DNA of 64,000 nucleotides, taken from positions 11,274,001-11,338,000 of the forward strand of contig NZ_CP107942.1 of NCBI RefSeq assembly GCF_036053395.1, read 5' to 3'. The notes under the pieces are model-generated. The model saw only the letters and a list, made by a program, of their open reading frames with translations, had not been told where the DNA came from and did no database searches. This DNA comes from Actinoplanes sp. NBC_00393 (GTDB taxonomy: Bacteria > Actinomycetota > Actinomycetes > Mycobacteriales > Micromonosporaceae). Positions 49,564 through 57,825 of the stretch are shown piece after piece. Position 1 is the stretch's first letter, and each line of letters starts with the position of its first letter. A program made the translations under genes and the position numbers.

Positions 49564-50310
49564 TTATCGGTCGACGTCGGTTCGCAGCAGGCGCCAGCCG
49601 CCGGCCGCGACCGCGGTCACCGCCCACAGGGCCATGGTCACCCGGGCCGAGGTCGTGGTCATGTCCTCGCTCGGGCCGTCACCGAAGATCAGGAAAAGGG
49701 CGCCGGCGCCCGGCAGGTGCGCGGCCAGCTCGGTGGTCCACGTGTACGGCATCTGCGCCACCAGCAGCGGCAGGACCAGGACCAGCGCGATCACGATGAC
49801 CAGCGCCGCGGCTGTGCTGCGGGTGACCAGGCCCAGGCCGATGGCGAGCAGCGCGCCGGTCAGGTAGACGAAGGCCAGGTCGCCGAGGGTCCGGGCGCCG
49901 TCGCCGGCCGGCAGCCCGGCCTCCGGGTGCACCGCCCACACCACCATGGTCGCGCCGACCACCATCGCCGACGCCAGCAGCGTCATGGTGGCGGCGATGA
50001 CACCCGCCCGGGCGGTCAGCAGGACACCGCGCCGGGGCGTCCACTGCACGGTCGGCACGATGCCGCGGGTGCCGTGGTCGGCGGTGCTGGTGACAACCGC
50101 GAACGCGAGGATGCCGAACAGCGCGAACAACCCTGCCGGCCGGCCGCCGTCCCAGGCGCTGGCGCCGGACGGCAGGCCCTCGCCGTCGGTGGCGACGATG
50201 CCACCGAAGCCGGCGACCACGGCCGCGGAGGCCAGCGCGAAGATCCAGGAGGAGCGGACGCTCCAGATCCGGGCCCATTCCGCGATCCCGGTACGCGCGA
50301 ACTCGGTCAC
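49564..50310 (-). CDS. ABC transporter permease
   Basis: 248 residues, GTG start overlapping the ATPase stop by 4 nt (GTGA). Six hydrophobic helices (IFALASAAVVAGFGGIVA, LFALFGILAFAVVTS, TMTLLASAMVVGATMVVWAV, LAFVYLTGALLAIGLG, LVIVIALVLVLPLLV, VTMALWAVTAVAAGG), as in ABC-2-type permeases. It works with the ATPase encoded just before it. No substrate-binding protein is present, so export or drug/lipid resistance is the likely type of role. Confidence 0.85.
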   Translation of the reverse strand: MTEFARTGIAEWARIWSVRSSWIFALASAAVVAGFGGIVATDGEGLPSGASAWDGGRPAGLFALFGILAFAVVTSTADHGTRGIVPTVQWTPRRGVLLTARAGVIAATMTLLASAMVVGATMVVWAVHPEAGLPAGDGARTLGDLAFVYLTGALLAIGLGLVTRSTAAALVIVIALVLVLPLLVAQMPYTWTTELAAHLPGAGALFLIFGDGPSEDMTTTSARVTMALWAVTAVAAGGWRLLRTDVDR

Positions 50311-51212
50311 TGCTGTGCTCCCTGGTAGTCGACGCTGCCCTCGGTCAGCGACAGATAGGCGGACTCGAGCGACTGCTCCACCTCGGCCAGGTGATGCACC
50401 GCGATGCCGAGTTCGCAGGCGAGGTCGCCGATCTCCGCTGCGGAGAGCCCGGCCACCTCCAGTTCTCCGGGCGCGGTCGCTTCCACGACCGCGCGAGCAG
50501 CCAGGGCACGTTCAAATTCAACGGCCTGCGGCGTACGGATGAGCACTCGCCGCCCGCCCAGCCCCCGCAGAACCTCGTCGACTCCGGCGTCGGCGATCAA
50601 CCGTCCCCGGCCGATGATCACGACCCGGTCGGCGATCAACTGCATCTCGCTCATCAGATGGCTGGAGACCAGCACGGTGCGGCCCTCGTCGGCGAACCCG
50701 CGCAGCAGCGCCCGGATCCACCGCACCCCGTCCAGGTCGAGGCCGTTGACCGGCTCGTCGAACAGCAGAACCCGCGGATCGCCGAGCAGCGCGGCGGCGA
50801 TCCCGAGCCGCTGCCGCATGCCGAGCGAATACCCCTTGATCCGTCGCCCGGCCGCCGCGGTCAGCCCGACCTGCTCGATCACCTCGTCGACGCGGGAGCG
50901 GGGGATCCCGTTCGCGTAGGCGCCGACGCGCAGGTGGGCCCGGCCGGTGCGGCCCGGGTGCATCGCGGCGGCGTCGAGCAGCGCGCCGACCTCGCGGACC
51001 GGGGCGGCGTGTTCGGCGTACCGTTTCCCGTTGATCAGGGCCGTGCCGCTGGTGGGCCGGTCCAGACCCATGACCATGCGCATAGTGGTGGATTTTCCGG
51101 CCCCGTTGGGGCCGAGGAAGCCGGTGACCTTGCCGGCCGCGACCTCGAAGCTGAGATCGTCGACGGCGCGCACCGTGCCGTACTGCTTGGTGAGTCCCTT
51201 GACGCTGATCAT
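50307..51212 (-). CDS. ABC transporter ATP-binding protein
   Basis: 301 residues from ATG 51212. Walker A GFLGPNGAGKSTTMRMV, signature YSLGMRQRLGIAAALL, Walker B RVLLFDEPVNGLD, and the H-loop in TVLVSSHLMSEM. The DRPTSGTALINGKRY and C-terminal extension (VEQSLESAYLSLTEG) match the drug-export (DrrA/BcrA-like) class. The ribosome site is weak (GAGG 10 nt away). The frame continues to 51359 but without family similarity. Divergent from the phospholipase gene across 239 bp of promoter DNA that is lower in GC. Confidence 0.9.
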   Translation of the reverse strand: MISVKGLTKQYGTVRAVDDLSFEVAAGKVTGFLGPNGAGKSTTMRMVMGLDRPTSGTALINGKRYAEHAAPVREVGALLDAAAMHPGRTGRAHLRVGAYANGIPRSRVDEVIEQVGLTAAAGRRIKGYSLGMRQRLGIAAALLGDPRVLLFDEPVNGLDLDGVRWIRALLRGFADEGRTVLVSSHLMSEMQLIADRVVIIGRGRLIADAGVDEVLRGLGGRRVLIRTPQAVEFERALAARAVVEATAPGELEVAGLSAAEIGDLACELGIAVHHLAEVEQSLESAYLSLTEGSVDYQGAQQ

Positions 51213-51451
51213 GAACCGTCCGCCTCGTCGGGTGCCCGGGAGCAGTGTGCCACCGGGTAGACCCTCTCGATCGAATAACGAGGCGAAGCTATCGAAACTC
51301 GATCGGTAGCGCAAGCAATTCGATTGTTTTCTCCTGGGCGTCCGGGAGTCTGATTCCACTTAGATCGATAAATTGCAATGTTGCTATGTAACAGAGGTGC
51401 TCTTGGATGCGCACACTTAGTGATCGTTCAGGTGATCCCCAGGAGCCCACA

Positions 51452-51979
51452 TTGAGCGCTTCCGTCCCGGCCCACCGGCGAGCACTGCTCGTCGTCCTCC
51501 TCACCGTCCTGGCCGTGTTCGGCGCGGCGGCCCCGGCCTACGCCGTGACCGCCGCCGAGAAGGCCGCCGTCCTCTCGTCCTTCACCCAGACCAGCGCCGG
51601 CAGCTACCAGAACTGGAACGCGGCCCGGCAGAACCGCGCCCCCTGGTCGGCGTACGGTTTCGACTGGGGCACCGACTACTGCTCGGCCAGCCCCGACAAC
51701 CCGCTCGGCTTCGACTTCAAACTGTCCTGCTGGCGGCACGACTTCGGCTACCGCAACTACAAGGCGATCGGCGCCTTCAGCGCGAACAAGAGCCGCATCG
51801 ACTCCGCCTTCTACGCCGACCTGAAACGCCGCTGCGCCACGTACGCGACCGCCGTCCGGCCCGCCTGCTACAGCCTGGCCTGGACCTACTACCAGGCCGT
51901 CTCCGTCTTCGGCTCCCTCACCGCAGTCAGCAACGCCGACCTCCGAGCAGCCGCCGACCTGAAAGCCCAGGCCACCTAG
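51452..51979 (+). CDS. Secreted phospholipase A2 (prokaryotic type)
   Basis: 175 residues from TTG 51452, chosen because AGGAG lies 6 nt upstream and the product then starts with a normal signal peptide (RRALLVVLLTVLAVFGAAA, cut near AYA); ATG 51407 would add 15 residues. The catalytic pair is His96-Asp97 in CWRHDFGYRNY, preceded by FDWGTDYCSASPDNPLGFDF (the calcium-loop region) and followed by the paired cysteines of the small streptomycete phospholipase A2 fold. It cleaves the sn-2 ester of phospholipids outside the cell. No nearby inhibitor or partner gene. Confidence 0.88.
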   Translation: MSASVPAHRRALLVVLLTVLAVFGAAAPAYAVTAAEKAAVLSSFTQTSAGSYQNWNAARQNRAPWSAYGFDWGTDYCSASPDNPLGFDFKLSCWRHDFGYRNYKAIGAFSANKSRIDSAFYADLKRRCATYATAVRPACYSLAWTYYQAVSVFGSLTAVSNADLRAAADLKAQAT

Positions 51980-52098
51980 ACAGCCGCCCGCCGCCCGCCG
52001 CCCGCCGCCAGCCGCCGGCCGCCCGCCGCCGGCCGCCGGCCGCCCGCCGCCGGCCGGTAGTGCCGGTAGTGCCGGTAGTGCCGGTAGTGCCGGTAGTG
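51980..52098. repeat. Short tandem repeats (GCCGCCCGCC-type and 9-bp units)
   Basis: Directly after the phospholipase stop comes GCCGCCCGCC/GCCGGCC-rich simple sequence (about 51981-52053), then five exact 9-bp units CCGGTAGTG at 52054-52098. They begin an 811-bp gene-free stretch (51980-52790). Confidence 0.85.
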
Positions 52099-52178
52099 CC
52101 GGTCCACGGTGGCGCCCGACCCGCCAGCCGGGCGCCCACGGTCCAGCTGTCCCTCAGTGTCGTTTCCCGCCGCTTGAA

Positions 52179-52226
52179 GCAGCCCTGGAAGTCAGCCCGG
52201 GCCGTCCGGCTGACTCCCAGGGCTGC
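52179..52226. repeat. 19-bp long hairpin related to the array repeats
   Basis: Arms 52179-52197 and 52208-52226 pair at 18 of 19 positions (GCAGCCCTGGAAGTCAGCC with GGCTGACTCCCAGGGCTGC), loop 10 nt. It contains the GTCAGCC...GGCTGAC core seen in both 62/63-bp arrays, with CAGTGTCG nearby. Confidence 0.8.
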
Positions 52227-52233
52227 CTGCACG

Positions 52234-52267
<34 letters not shown>

Positions 52268-52635
52268 GCGTGGCCGGCCGGTCCGGTGCCGTGCAACGCC
52301 GGACGAGAGGGGCAAATCGGCCTTGCATTGCGGTGGCCCGGCGCTGCGACCGGTTGCGGATCGCCACAACAGCCGCAACTCCCAGCCGGGGCGATCCACA
52401 AGGCGGTTCCGCGGCGCCGGCTGTGAGCTGTGGCCGCCTCAACCGGCCGGAAGGGTGCACAACTCCCAGCCGGACGATCCAAAGGCCCGGAAATACGGGT
52501 CCGGCTGTGCCTTACGGCGACCGCCCGGCCCCAACCCCCAGCTGGCCCGCCGATCAACCGGTAGGCCGGCGAGTGCCGACGCCAACGGCCGGCGGAACCG
52601 TCACCCGAGCCGGCAGTCATCGAGCGACTGCCGGC

Positions 52636-52747
52636 GTGCGCTACGGCAGGGGTGCGCTACGGCAGGGGTGCGCTACGGCAGGGGTGCGCTACGGCAGGGG
52701 TGCGCTACGGCAGGGGTGCGCTACGGCAGGGGTGCGCTACGGCAGGG
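52636..52747. repeat. 16-bp tandem repeat, seven copies
   Basis: Seven identical units GTGCGCTACGGCAGGG. Identity between copies means recent expansion. The unit length is not a multiple of three, so reading frames across it cycle and are not genes. It lies 44 bp after the end of the membrane-protein gene on the other strand. Confidence 0.9.
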
Positions 52748-52790
52748 TGCGGCGAACCGCCGGCCATGAACGCCGCAGTGGCCCGTCATG

Positions 52791-53459
52791 TCAGGCCGGC
52801 ACTGCCTCGACGGCGACGACTGTGCTGCTGGACCGGCTGAAGGCGCGCGCCCCCAGCATGACCAGCGGCGCGAACATGACGGCGAGCACCGTGGTGGGGA
52901 TCCAGCCGACCGGCGGCGTCAGGAAGAACCCGATGGTGGCGACGCCGTACAGAGCCGGCGCCCACCAGCCGAGCACGCCCGCTCGGGTGTAGCCGACGAG
53001 CATGACCAGCAACGCCGGGAACAGCAGGAAGCCGGTGATCACCCAGGCGGTGGTGCCGCCGAGAGCCTCCGCGCTCTCGTAGACGCGGACCGCGTCGGCG
53101 ACCGGCAGCCCCTGATGCAGGGCGATCTTGTAGAAGTCCGAGTACACCTGGCCGGACACCGAGATCATCCCCAGGGCCGCCGGCACCGCGCCGGCCATGG
53201 CGAGCACCGCGCCGCGGCGGCCGCGCAGCAGGCCGAGCGCGCCGACCAGACCGAGCGCGAGCAATGCCCAGCCCAGGCTGAGCAGGACGGCCGACAGCTG
53301 GGCGCGGCCCGGCATGCCACCGAGAGCAGCGAGGTACGTCGCACTCTCCAGATCCTCCTGCGGCGGCACGGTCGCCCAGCCGGCCACCTCGACCACCACC
53401 CCGGCGATCAGGGCGGTGCCGGTCAGCCGGCGGCGGGTCTGGTCAACGTCGAAAGTCAT
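52791..53459 (-). CDS. Six-helix integral membrane protein, function unknown
   Basis: 222 residues from ATG 53459 with GGAGAG 6 nt upstream. About six membrane helices in pairs (LTGTALIAGVVVEVAGW, AVLLSLGWALLALGLVGALG, GAVLAMAGAVPAALGMISV, TAWVITGFLLFPALLVMLVG, WWAPALYGVATIGFFLT, TVLAVMFAPLVMLG). No motif that I recognise. It is divergent from the two-component genes, 139 bp between starts, so it may be their target. Confidence 0.75.
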   Translation of the reverse strand: MTFDVDQTRRRLTGTALIAGVVVEVAGWATVPPQEDLESATYLAALGGMPGRAQLSAVLLSLGWALLALGLVGALGLLRGRRGAVLAMAGAVPAALGMISVSGQVYSDFYKIALHQGLPVADAVRVYESAEALGGTTAWVITGFLLFPALLVMLVGYTRAGVLGWWAPALYGVATIGFFLTPPVGWIPTTVLAVMFAPLVMLGARAFSRSSSTVVAVEAVPA

Positions 53460-53586
53460 GTCACTCTCCGTCTAAGTTGCGATCAACGAGAGGGACCGTA
53501 CGAAGCGTTGATCTAGCCGGGCCTCCGCTGTGGCGCTGAATCCGGCCTCCGTCTTGCGACGGAGGTGCCGGCGCTGCCCGGTGCCG

Positions 53587-53592
53587 TATCGT
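53587..53592 (+). promoter_or_regulatory. -10 box of the histidine kinase gene, probably leaderless
   Basis: TATCGT followed by six bases (CGGCCG) and GTG 53599, the same spacing as at rmlA. Confidence 0.4.
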
Positions 53593-53598
53593 CGGCCG

Positions 53599-54753
53599 GT
53601 GCCACGACGGGGAACGGTGAACTACGCGCAGCTGGGGGCGCCGGCGCTCGGCGTGCTGCTGGCGATCGCCGGGGTTTACGAGGCGTATGCGGACGCGTTG
53701 TGGCAGCAGCATCGTCCGGCGGCGGCAGCGGTCGCGGTCGCGTACGGATCAGCGGTCTTCCTGGCCGGCTTCCGGCCGCTCCCGGCGCTGCTGGCTGTCA
53801 CCGTGCTCTACCCCGGCTCCAAACTGCTCGGTCTCACCGATCTCGGCGGCGCCGGCCTGGTCGCGATGCTGGCTGTCGTCGGCTGGGCGGCCGCCCGTGC
53901 CGCATCGATCCGGTGGGCGGGCCTGCTGACCGCGGCCCTGATCGTCGTGTTCGGCATGACCACGGTCAGCGAGAACGCGCCGCTGTGGGACCCGGTGTTC
54001 TTCGCGCTCGCCGCGGGTGCCGCCTGGGGTGCCGGCAGCCTGGTCCGGCGCGAGGGCGCCCGCTCCGCCGAGCTCGCCGAACTGGCCGCGCAACTGGCCG
54101 AGGAACGGGAACTGCGGGCACGGCAGGCGGTCGCCGCCGAACGCACCCGCATCGCCCGCGAGCTGCACGACGCCGTCGCCCACTCGGTCAGCGTGATGGT
54201 GCTGCAGGTCGGGGTGGCCCGCCGGCTCTACGGCAAACCCGAGGCCGAACAGCTGCTCGGCGAGGTGGAACGCCTGGGCCGGGACTCGGTGGCCGAGCTG
54301 CATCGCACGGTCGGCATCCTGCGCGACAACGATCAGCCCGACGACGACACGCCGCAGCCGGCGTTGCGCTCCCTGGTCGCCCTCGCCGAGCAGGTCAGCG
54401 CGGCGGGCTGCCCGGTGACCGTGCAGGTCGAGGGTGAGGCGGTGGCGTTGGCGGCGGGGTTGGAGCTGTCGGCGTACCGGACGGTGCAGGAAGCATTGAC
54501 CAACGTGCTGCGGCATGCGCCCGGCGCCGCGGCCGAGGTGCGGCTGCGTTACGCGCGTGACGAACTCACCGTCGAGGTGTGCAACACGGCGGCCACGCGG
54601 CCCGCCGTCGCCGTGGCGGGCACCGGCGGCAACGGGCACGTCGGCATGCGCGAGCGGGTCAAGCTGTACGACGGCGCCCTGAGCGTGGGCCCGTCAGCCG
54701 GCGGCGGCTACCGGGTCGCCGCGACGTTTCCGATCCGAGGGCGACTGCCATGA
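53599..54753 (+). CDS. NarL-family sensor histidine kinase
   Basis: 384 residues from GTG 53599 (directly after a -10 box); GTG 53617, with GGGGA upstream, is the alternative. Four to five N-terminal membrane helices, then a coiled-coil (about 155-180, AELAELAAQLAEERELRARQ), the HisKA_3 domain with phospho-acceptor His190 in RIARELHDAVAHSVSVM, and an ATPase domain (YRTVQEALTNVLRHAPGA, then GHVGMRERVKLYDGALSVG). It senses an unknown signal at the membrane and phosphorylates the regulator encoded next, whose ATG overlaps this stop. Confidence 0.9.
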   Translation: MPRRGTVNYAQLGAPALGVLLAIAGVYEAYADALWQQHRPAAAAVAVAYGSAVFLAGFRPLPALLAVTVLYPGSKLLGLTDLGGAGLVAMLAVVGWAAARAASIRWAGLLTAALIVVFGMTTVSENAPLWDPVFFALAAGAAWGAGSLVRREGARSAELAELAAQLAEERELRARQAVAAERTRIARELHDAVAHSVSVMVLQVGVARRLYGKPEAEQLLGEVERLGRDSVAELHRTVGILRDNDQPDDDTPQPALRSLVALAEQVSAAGCPVTVQVEGEAVALAAGLELSAYRTVQEALTNVLRHAPGAAAEVRLRYARDELTVEVCNTAATRPAVAVAGTGGNGHVGMRERVKLYDGALSVGPSAGGGYRVAATFPIRGRLP

Positions 54754-55409
54754 CCGTACGCGTGCTGCTCGCCGACGACGAAGCACTGGTCCGGGCCGGG
54801 CTGCGGCTGCTCGTCGACAACGAACCCGACCTGCTCGTGGTCGGCGAAGCCGTCGACGGCCTGGAAGCGGTGCTACTGGCCGGACGCACCGCGCCGGACG
54901 TCGTGCTGATGGACATCCGCATGCCCCGCCTGGACGGCATCGAGGCGGCCCGCCGGATCCTCGCCGCCCACCCGGAGTCGCGGGTGATCATGCTGACCAC
55001 GTTCCGGGAGGACCGCTACCTGCAGGAGGCACTGCGCTCCGGGGTGAGCGGCTTCCTGCTGAAGGTCTCCCCACCCCAGCAGATGCTCGACGCCATCCGC
55101 ATCGTCGCCGACGGCGGCGGCCTCCTCGACCCGTCAGTCACGCTGCGAGTCATCGAATCCTTCGCCGGCCATCCCGGCCGCACCACCCGAGCCGACGAAC
55201 TGTCCCGGCTCTCCCCACGCGAACTGGACGTCCTCGCCTTGGTAGCCCGCGGCCTGTCCAACGCGGAGATCGCCGCCAGGCTCTACATCGGCGAGGCCAC
55301 CGTGAAAACCCATGTAGCCAACTTCCTGACAAAGCTGAACTTACGCGACCGCGTGCAGGCGGTGGCGTTCGCCTACGAGAGCGGCCTGATCCGCCCCGGC
55401 GAGACGTGA
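54750..55409 (+). CDS. NarL/LuxR-type response regulator
   Basis: 219 residues, ATGA overlap with the kinase gene. Receiver domain: VRVLLADDEALVRAGLRLL, phosphorylated Asp55 in VVLMDIRMPRLDG, and LTTFREDRYLQEALRSGVSG with Lys in FLLKVSPP. LuxR-type helix-turn-helix at about 150-210 (LSRLSPRELDVLALVARGLS, AEIAARLYIGEATVKTHVAN). Controls unknown genes; the divergent membrane protein at 52791 is the closest candidate. The 3' end overlaps the facing gene by 37 bp. Confidence 0.94.
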   Translation: MTVRVLLADDEALVRAGLRLLVDNEPDLLVVGEAVDGLEAVLLAGRTAPDVVLMDIRMPRLDGIEAARRILAAHPESRVIMLTTFREDRYLQEALRSGVSGFLLKVSPPQQMLDAIRIVADGGGLLDPSVTLRVIESFAGHPGRTTRADELSRLSPRELDVLALVARGLSNAEIAARLYIGEATVKTHVANFLTKLNLRDRVQAVAFAYESGLIRPGET

Positions 55410-55942
55410 GACCGGGGCGCCGCAGCCAGGCCGAACGGAACGACGTCGACCTGGTCGGCGTCGGGAACGCGTAGCTGGCGGCGAACAGCGCTGTAGAAGC
55501 GGGGGAGCTCGGCCAGCACACGGTGGCCCGGTGTCACTGCCTTGCCTTCGTCCTCGTCAGTGCCTCCCTGGGCGACGACCCGCAGCCAGAAGCAATGCGC
55601 CTGGATACGCCGCGCCGATTCCTGGACGTCGAGGCTGCCGACGATGCGAATCTGCTCGCGCAGCGCACGCAGCCGGACGTGCAGATCGTCGACCAGTTGG
55701 CGCTGGGCGAGCTGGTCGTCCGCCGGCCCGATCAGCATGGTGGGGTTGCCGGCGAGGCGGCCCGCTGAGTGGGACAGCTGCCTGGCCGTGGCGGTGAATT
55801 CGGCACACAGGCGATAGAGCTCCTGATCCCAGCGGGTGGAGAGCTGGGCCCGCTGCTTGGCCCGCTCTACCAGGTAGGTGGGGGCGAAGCCGATGGCTGC
55901 ACCGAGGACCAGCGTGATGATCGTGGCGACGAAGTCGGGCAT
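55373..55942 (-). CDS. Membrane-anchored helical protein, function unknown
   Basis: 189 residues from ATG 55942. One N-terminal helix (FVATIITLVLGAAIGFAPTYL) and then a soluble helical part (YRLCAEFTATARQLSHSAGR, LVDDLHVRLRALREQIRIVG) without recognised motifs. The last 12 codons overlap the response regulator gene on the other strand, which is unusual and makes the exact 3' end worth checking. The ribosome site is poor. Confidence 0.6.
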   Translation of the reverse strand: MPDFVATIITLVLGAAIGFAPTYLVERAKQRAQLSTRWDQELYRLCAEFTATARQLSHSAGRLAGNPTMLIGPADDQLAQRQLVDDLHVRLRALREQIRIVGSLDVQESARRIQAHCFWLRVVAQGGTDEDEGKAVTPGHRVLAELPRFYSAVRRQLRVPDADQVDVVPFGLAAAPRSHVSPGRIRPLS

Positions 55943-55983
55943 TCATCGACCGTACGGAGACTGGGCAACCGTGAAGGAGAACG

Positions 55984-56015
55984 GCTGTGCCGGGACGCGG
56001 GCGCCCCGGCACAGC
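55984..56015 (-). terminator. Terminator of the ricin/beta-helix gene
   Basis: 11-bp stem GCTGTGCCGGG / CCCGGCACAGC with a 10-nt loop, 16 nt beyond the stop of the minus-strand gene. Confidence 0.7.
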
Positions 56016-56031
56016 TCGATCAACTAGGAGA

Positions 56032-57672
56032 TCAACACCAGGTCAGGGTGGAATTCGTACGGGTGACGTTGCTGATGGTGTTGTTGGAGCCGGTGCACGG
56101 GCTCCACGTGATGTTGGTGTTGGAGACCGTCAGGTTCTGGAAGCGGATCCCGGACGACGGCGGGAACTCGGTGCGGGCCGCGATGCGCACCTCGCCGCCG
56201 CCGCTGATGGTGCCGGAGACGCCGGCCAGCAAGCCGTTGTAGCAGTTCTCCAGCAGGACCGAGTTGTTGCCGGTGTTGGCGATGTCGACCCGGTCGATGG
56301 TGAAGCCGCCGCTCTCCGAGACGCAGAAGATGCCGCGGCCGCCGCCGCGGGCCTTGACCGTGCCGACCTTGATGTTGTTCGGGTAGGAGCTGCCGACCCG
56401 GCCGTTGCGGTTGGCCATCCGGAACGCGGCGTAACCGGTGCCTGCGCCGGCGTTCTCCGCGTCGACGGTGCCGACCGTGGCGTTGATCGTCTGGTTCAGC
56501 AGCAGGCCGGACTCGCCGACGCTGCGCGCGGTCACGGTGCCGATCGTGATGCCGTCGACGCCGTAGGTCTCCACCGCGTGGGAGCTGGCGCCCTGGACGT
56601 ACACATTGTCGATCTTGACGTTGCGGGTCCACTGGCTGGTGTCGCCGCGGTTGTCGATGCGCACGCCGAGGCCGGCGCTGAGCCGCATGTCGATCTGGCC
56701 GAGCCAGACGTTGGTGACGTTGCGCATGAAGATGCCGTAGATCGGCGCGCCGGTGACGTTCAGGTACGGGATCTCGATGTTGCTGACCCCGCGCGCGTAG
56801 ATCGGGGCGTAGTCGCCGCTGCCCGAACCGGTCACGTTGATCGTGCCGCAGACCGACAGCGACGTGTAGTTGGCCAGCGAGATCCGGCTGCCGGCGGTCA
56901 TGCTGCCGTTGCCGCGGACCACGACCCGCTGCATCGACGTACGCCCGGCGGTCAGGCTGCCGATGCCGGCCTGCACGGCCGCGCGGAAGTCGCTGCCGCT
57001 GTAGACGCTGGCGCCGGAGGCGTTACGGGCGGTCCAGGTGCTGCCGCTGACGGTCACCTCGGACTGGAACGTGCCGCTGCCGCAGCCGCTGCCCGTGCCG
57101 CCGCCTCCGCCGGTGCCGGTGCCGACCTGGATCATCTGCCAGCGCTGGTTGGCGCCGTCGGCGTCGGCGAACTGGGAGATGATCGCGCCGTCGGCGGTGG
57201 ACCACTCCCACAGGTCGAGGGCCTTGCCGCTGTGCCGGTTGATGAACCGCACGTCACCGCTGGCGGAGTCCTTGAGGGTGAACTGCTGGCGGGTGGTGCC
57301 GTTGTCGGCGTTCTGCACCAGCTGGGTGCCGTCGTTGGTGTTCGGCAGCTCGAGGAACAGGCCGCTGTGCCGGCTGCGGATCTTGTACCACCCGCTGCCG
57401 GCGTCGACGAACTGCCACTGCTGCCAGTTGCCGTCGTTGCGGGTGAACTGGGCGATGCCGGACCCGGCGGTGGTCGCCAGGTTGTAGACGTCCATCGCCT
57501 TGCCGCTGTGCCGGTTGACGAAGACGTACCAGGCGTTGGTGTTGACCGTCGCGGCGTTGGCCTGCTGCAGGCCGACCACCGCGCCGACGCCGGCCAGTGC
57601 GGTCACGACGACGCCGATGAGGGCGGGCCGCCAGCGCCGGCGGGGTGGGGATGAGGACTTGGACGAAGTCAT
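56032..57672 (-). CDS. Secreted ricin-lectin + right-handed beta-helix protein (pectate-lyase-like)
   Basis: 546 residues from ATG 57672 (AGAAGGA 8 nt upstream); TTG 57690 would add six residues. Signal sequence (RPALIGVVVTALAGVGAVVG, cut near ANA), ricin-B trefoil (about 45-180: VNRHSGKAMDVYN, QQWQFVDAG, RHSGLFLELPN, NRHSGKALDLWEWS, NQRWQMIQVG), Gly-rich linker, then a parallel beta-helix (about 195-546: VWLGQIDMRLSAGLGVRIDN, VKIDNVYVQGASSHAVETYG, GIFCVSESGGFTIDRVDIAN). This layout is typical of extracellular pectate lyase or polysaccharide-binding proteins. No catalytic arginine or calcium cluster was verified. Confidence 0.85.
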   Translation of the reverse strand: MTSSKSSSPPRRRWRPALIGVVVTALAGVGAVVGLQQANAATVNTNAWYVFVNRHSGKAMDVYNLATTAGSGIAQFTRNDGNWQQWQFVDAGSGWYKIRSRHSGLFLELPNTNDGTQLVQNADNGTTRQQFTLKDSASGDVRFINRHSGKALDLWEWSTADGAIISQFADADGANQRWQMIQVGTGTGGGGGTGSGCGSGTFQSEVTVSGSTWTARNASGASVYSGSDFRAAVQAGIGSLTAGRTSMQRVVVRGNGSMTAGSRISLANYTSLSVCGTINVTGSGSGDYAPIYARGVSNIEIPYLNVTGAPIYGIFMRNVTNVWLGQIDMRLSAGLGVRIDNRGDTSQWTRNVKIDNVYVQGASSHAVETYGVDGITIGTVTARSVGESGLLLNQTINATVGTVDAENAGAGTGYAAFRMANRNGRVGSSYPNNIKVGTVKARGGGRGIFCVSESGGFTIDRVDIANTGNNSVLLENCYNGLLAGVSGTISGGGEVRIAARTEFPPSSGIRFQNLTVSNTNITWSPCTGSNNTISNVTRTNSTLTWC

Positions 57673-57711
57673 CGGGGGATCCTTCTCCAATGGGCTGTGA
57701 GCGATAACATC

Positions 57712-57755
57712 AGTGGCAACCGTGGGGGAAAGCGCTTGCCACGGTTGCCACTATA
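57712..57755 (-). promoter_or_regulatory. Promoter with LacI-type operator inside a 14-bp inverted repeat
   Basis: On the minus strand TATAGT (57750-57755) is a good -10. It overlaps a perfect 14-bp inverted repeat, 57712-57725 and 57739-57752 (AGTGGCAACCGTGG and its complement). The 13-nt centre, with the bordering bases, gives GGAAAGCGCTTGCC, a LacI/CebR-type half-palindrome. A bound repressor would cover the -10 and start site. A further TGTGAGCGATAACA lies at about 57696-57709. Confidence 0.7.
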
Positions 57756-57825
57756 TCGACGTTGCTCGATGGATGTGCACGTACTCACCCATGGAGTGGT
57801 TCCAGATCGCGAAAAGGTTGCCCCG

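Noticed and set aside
57696..57709. True lac operator
   Set aside because: TGTGAGCGATAACA lacks one base of the lac half-site and there is no lacI or beta-galactosidase gene; noted only as similarity.
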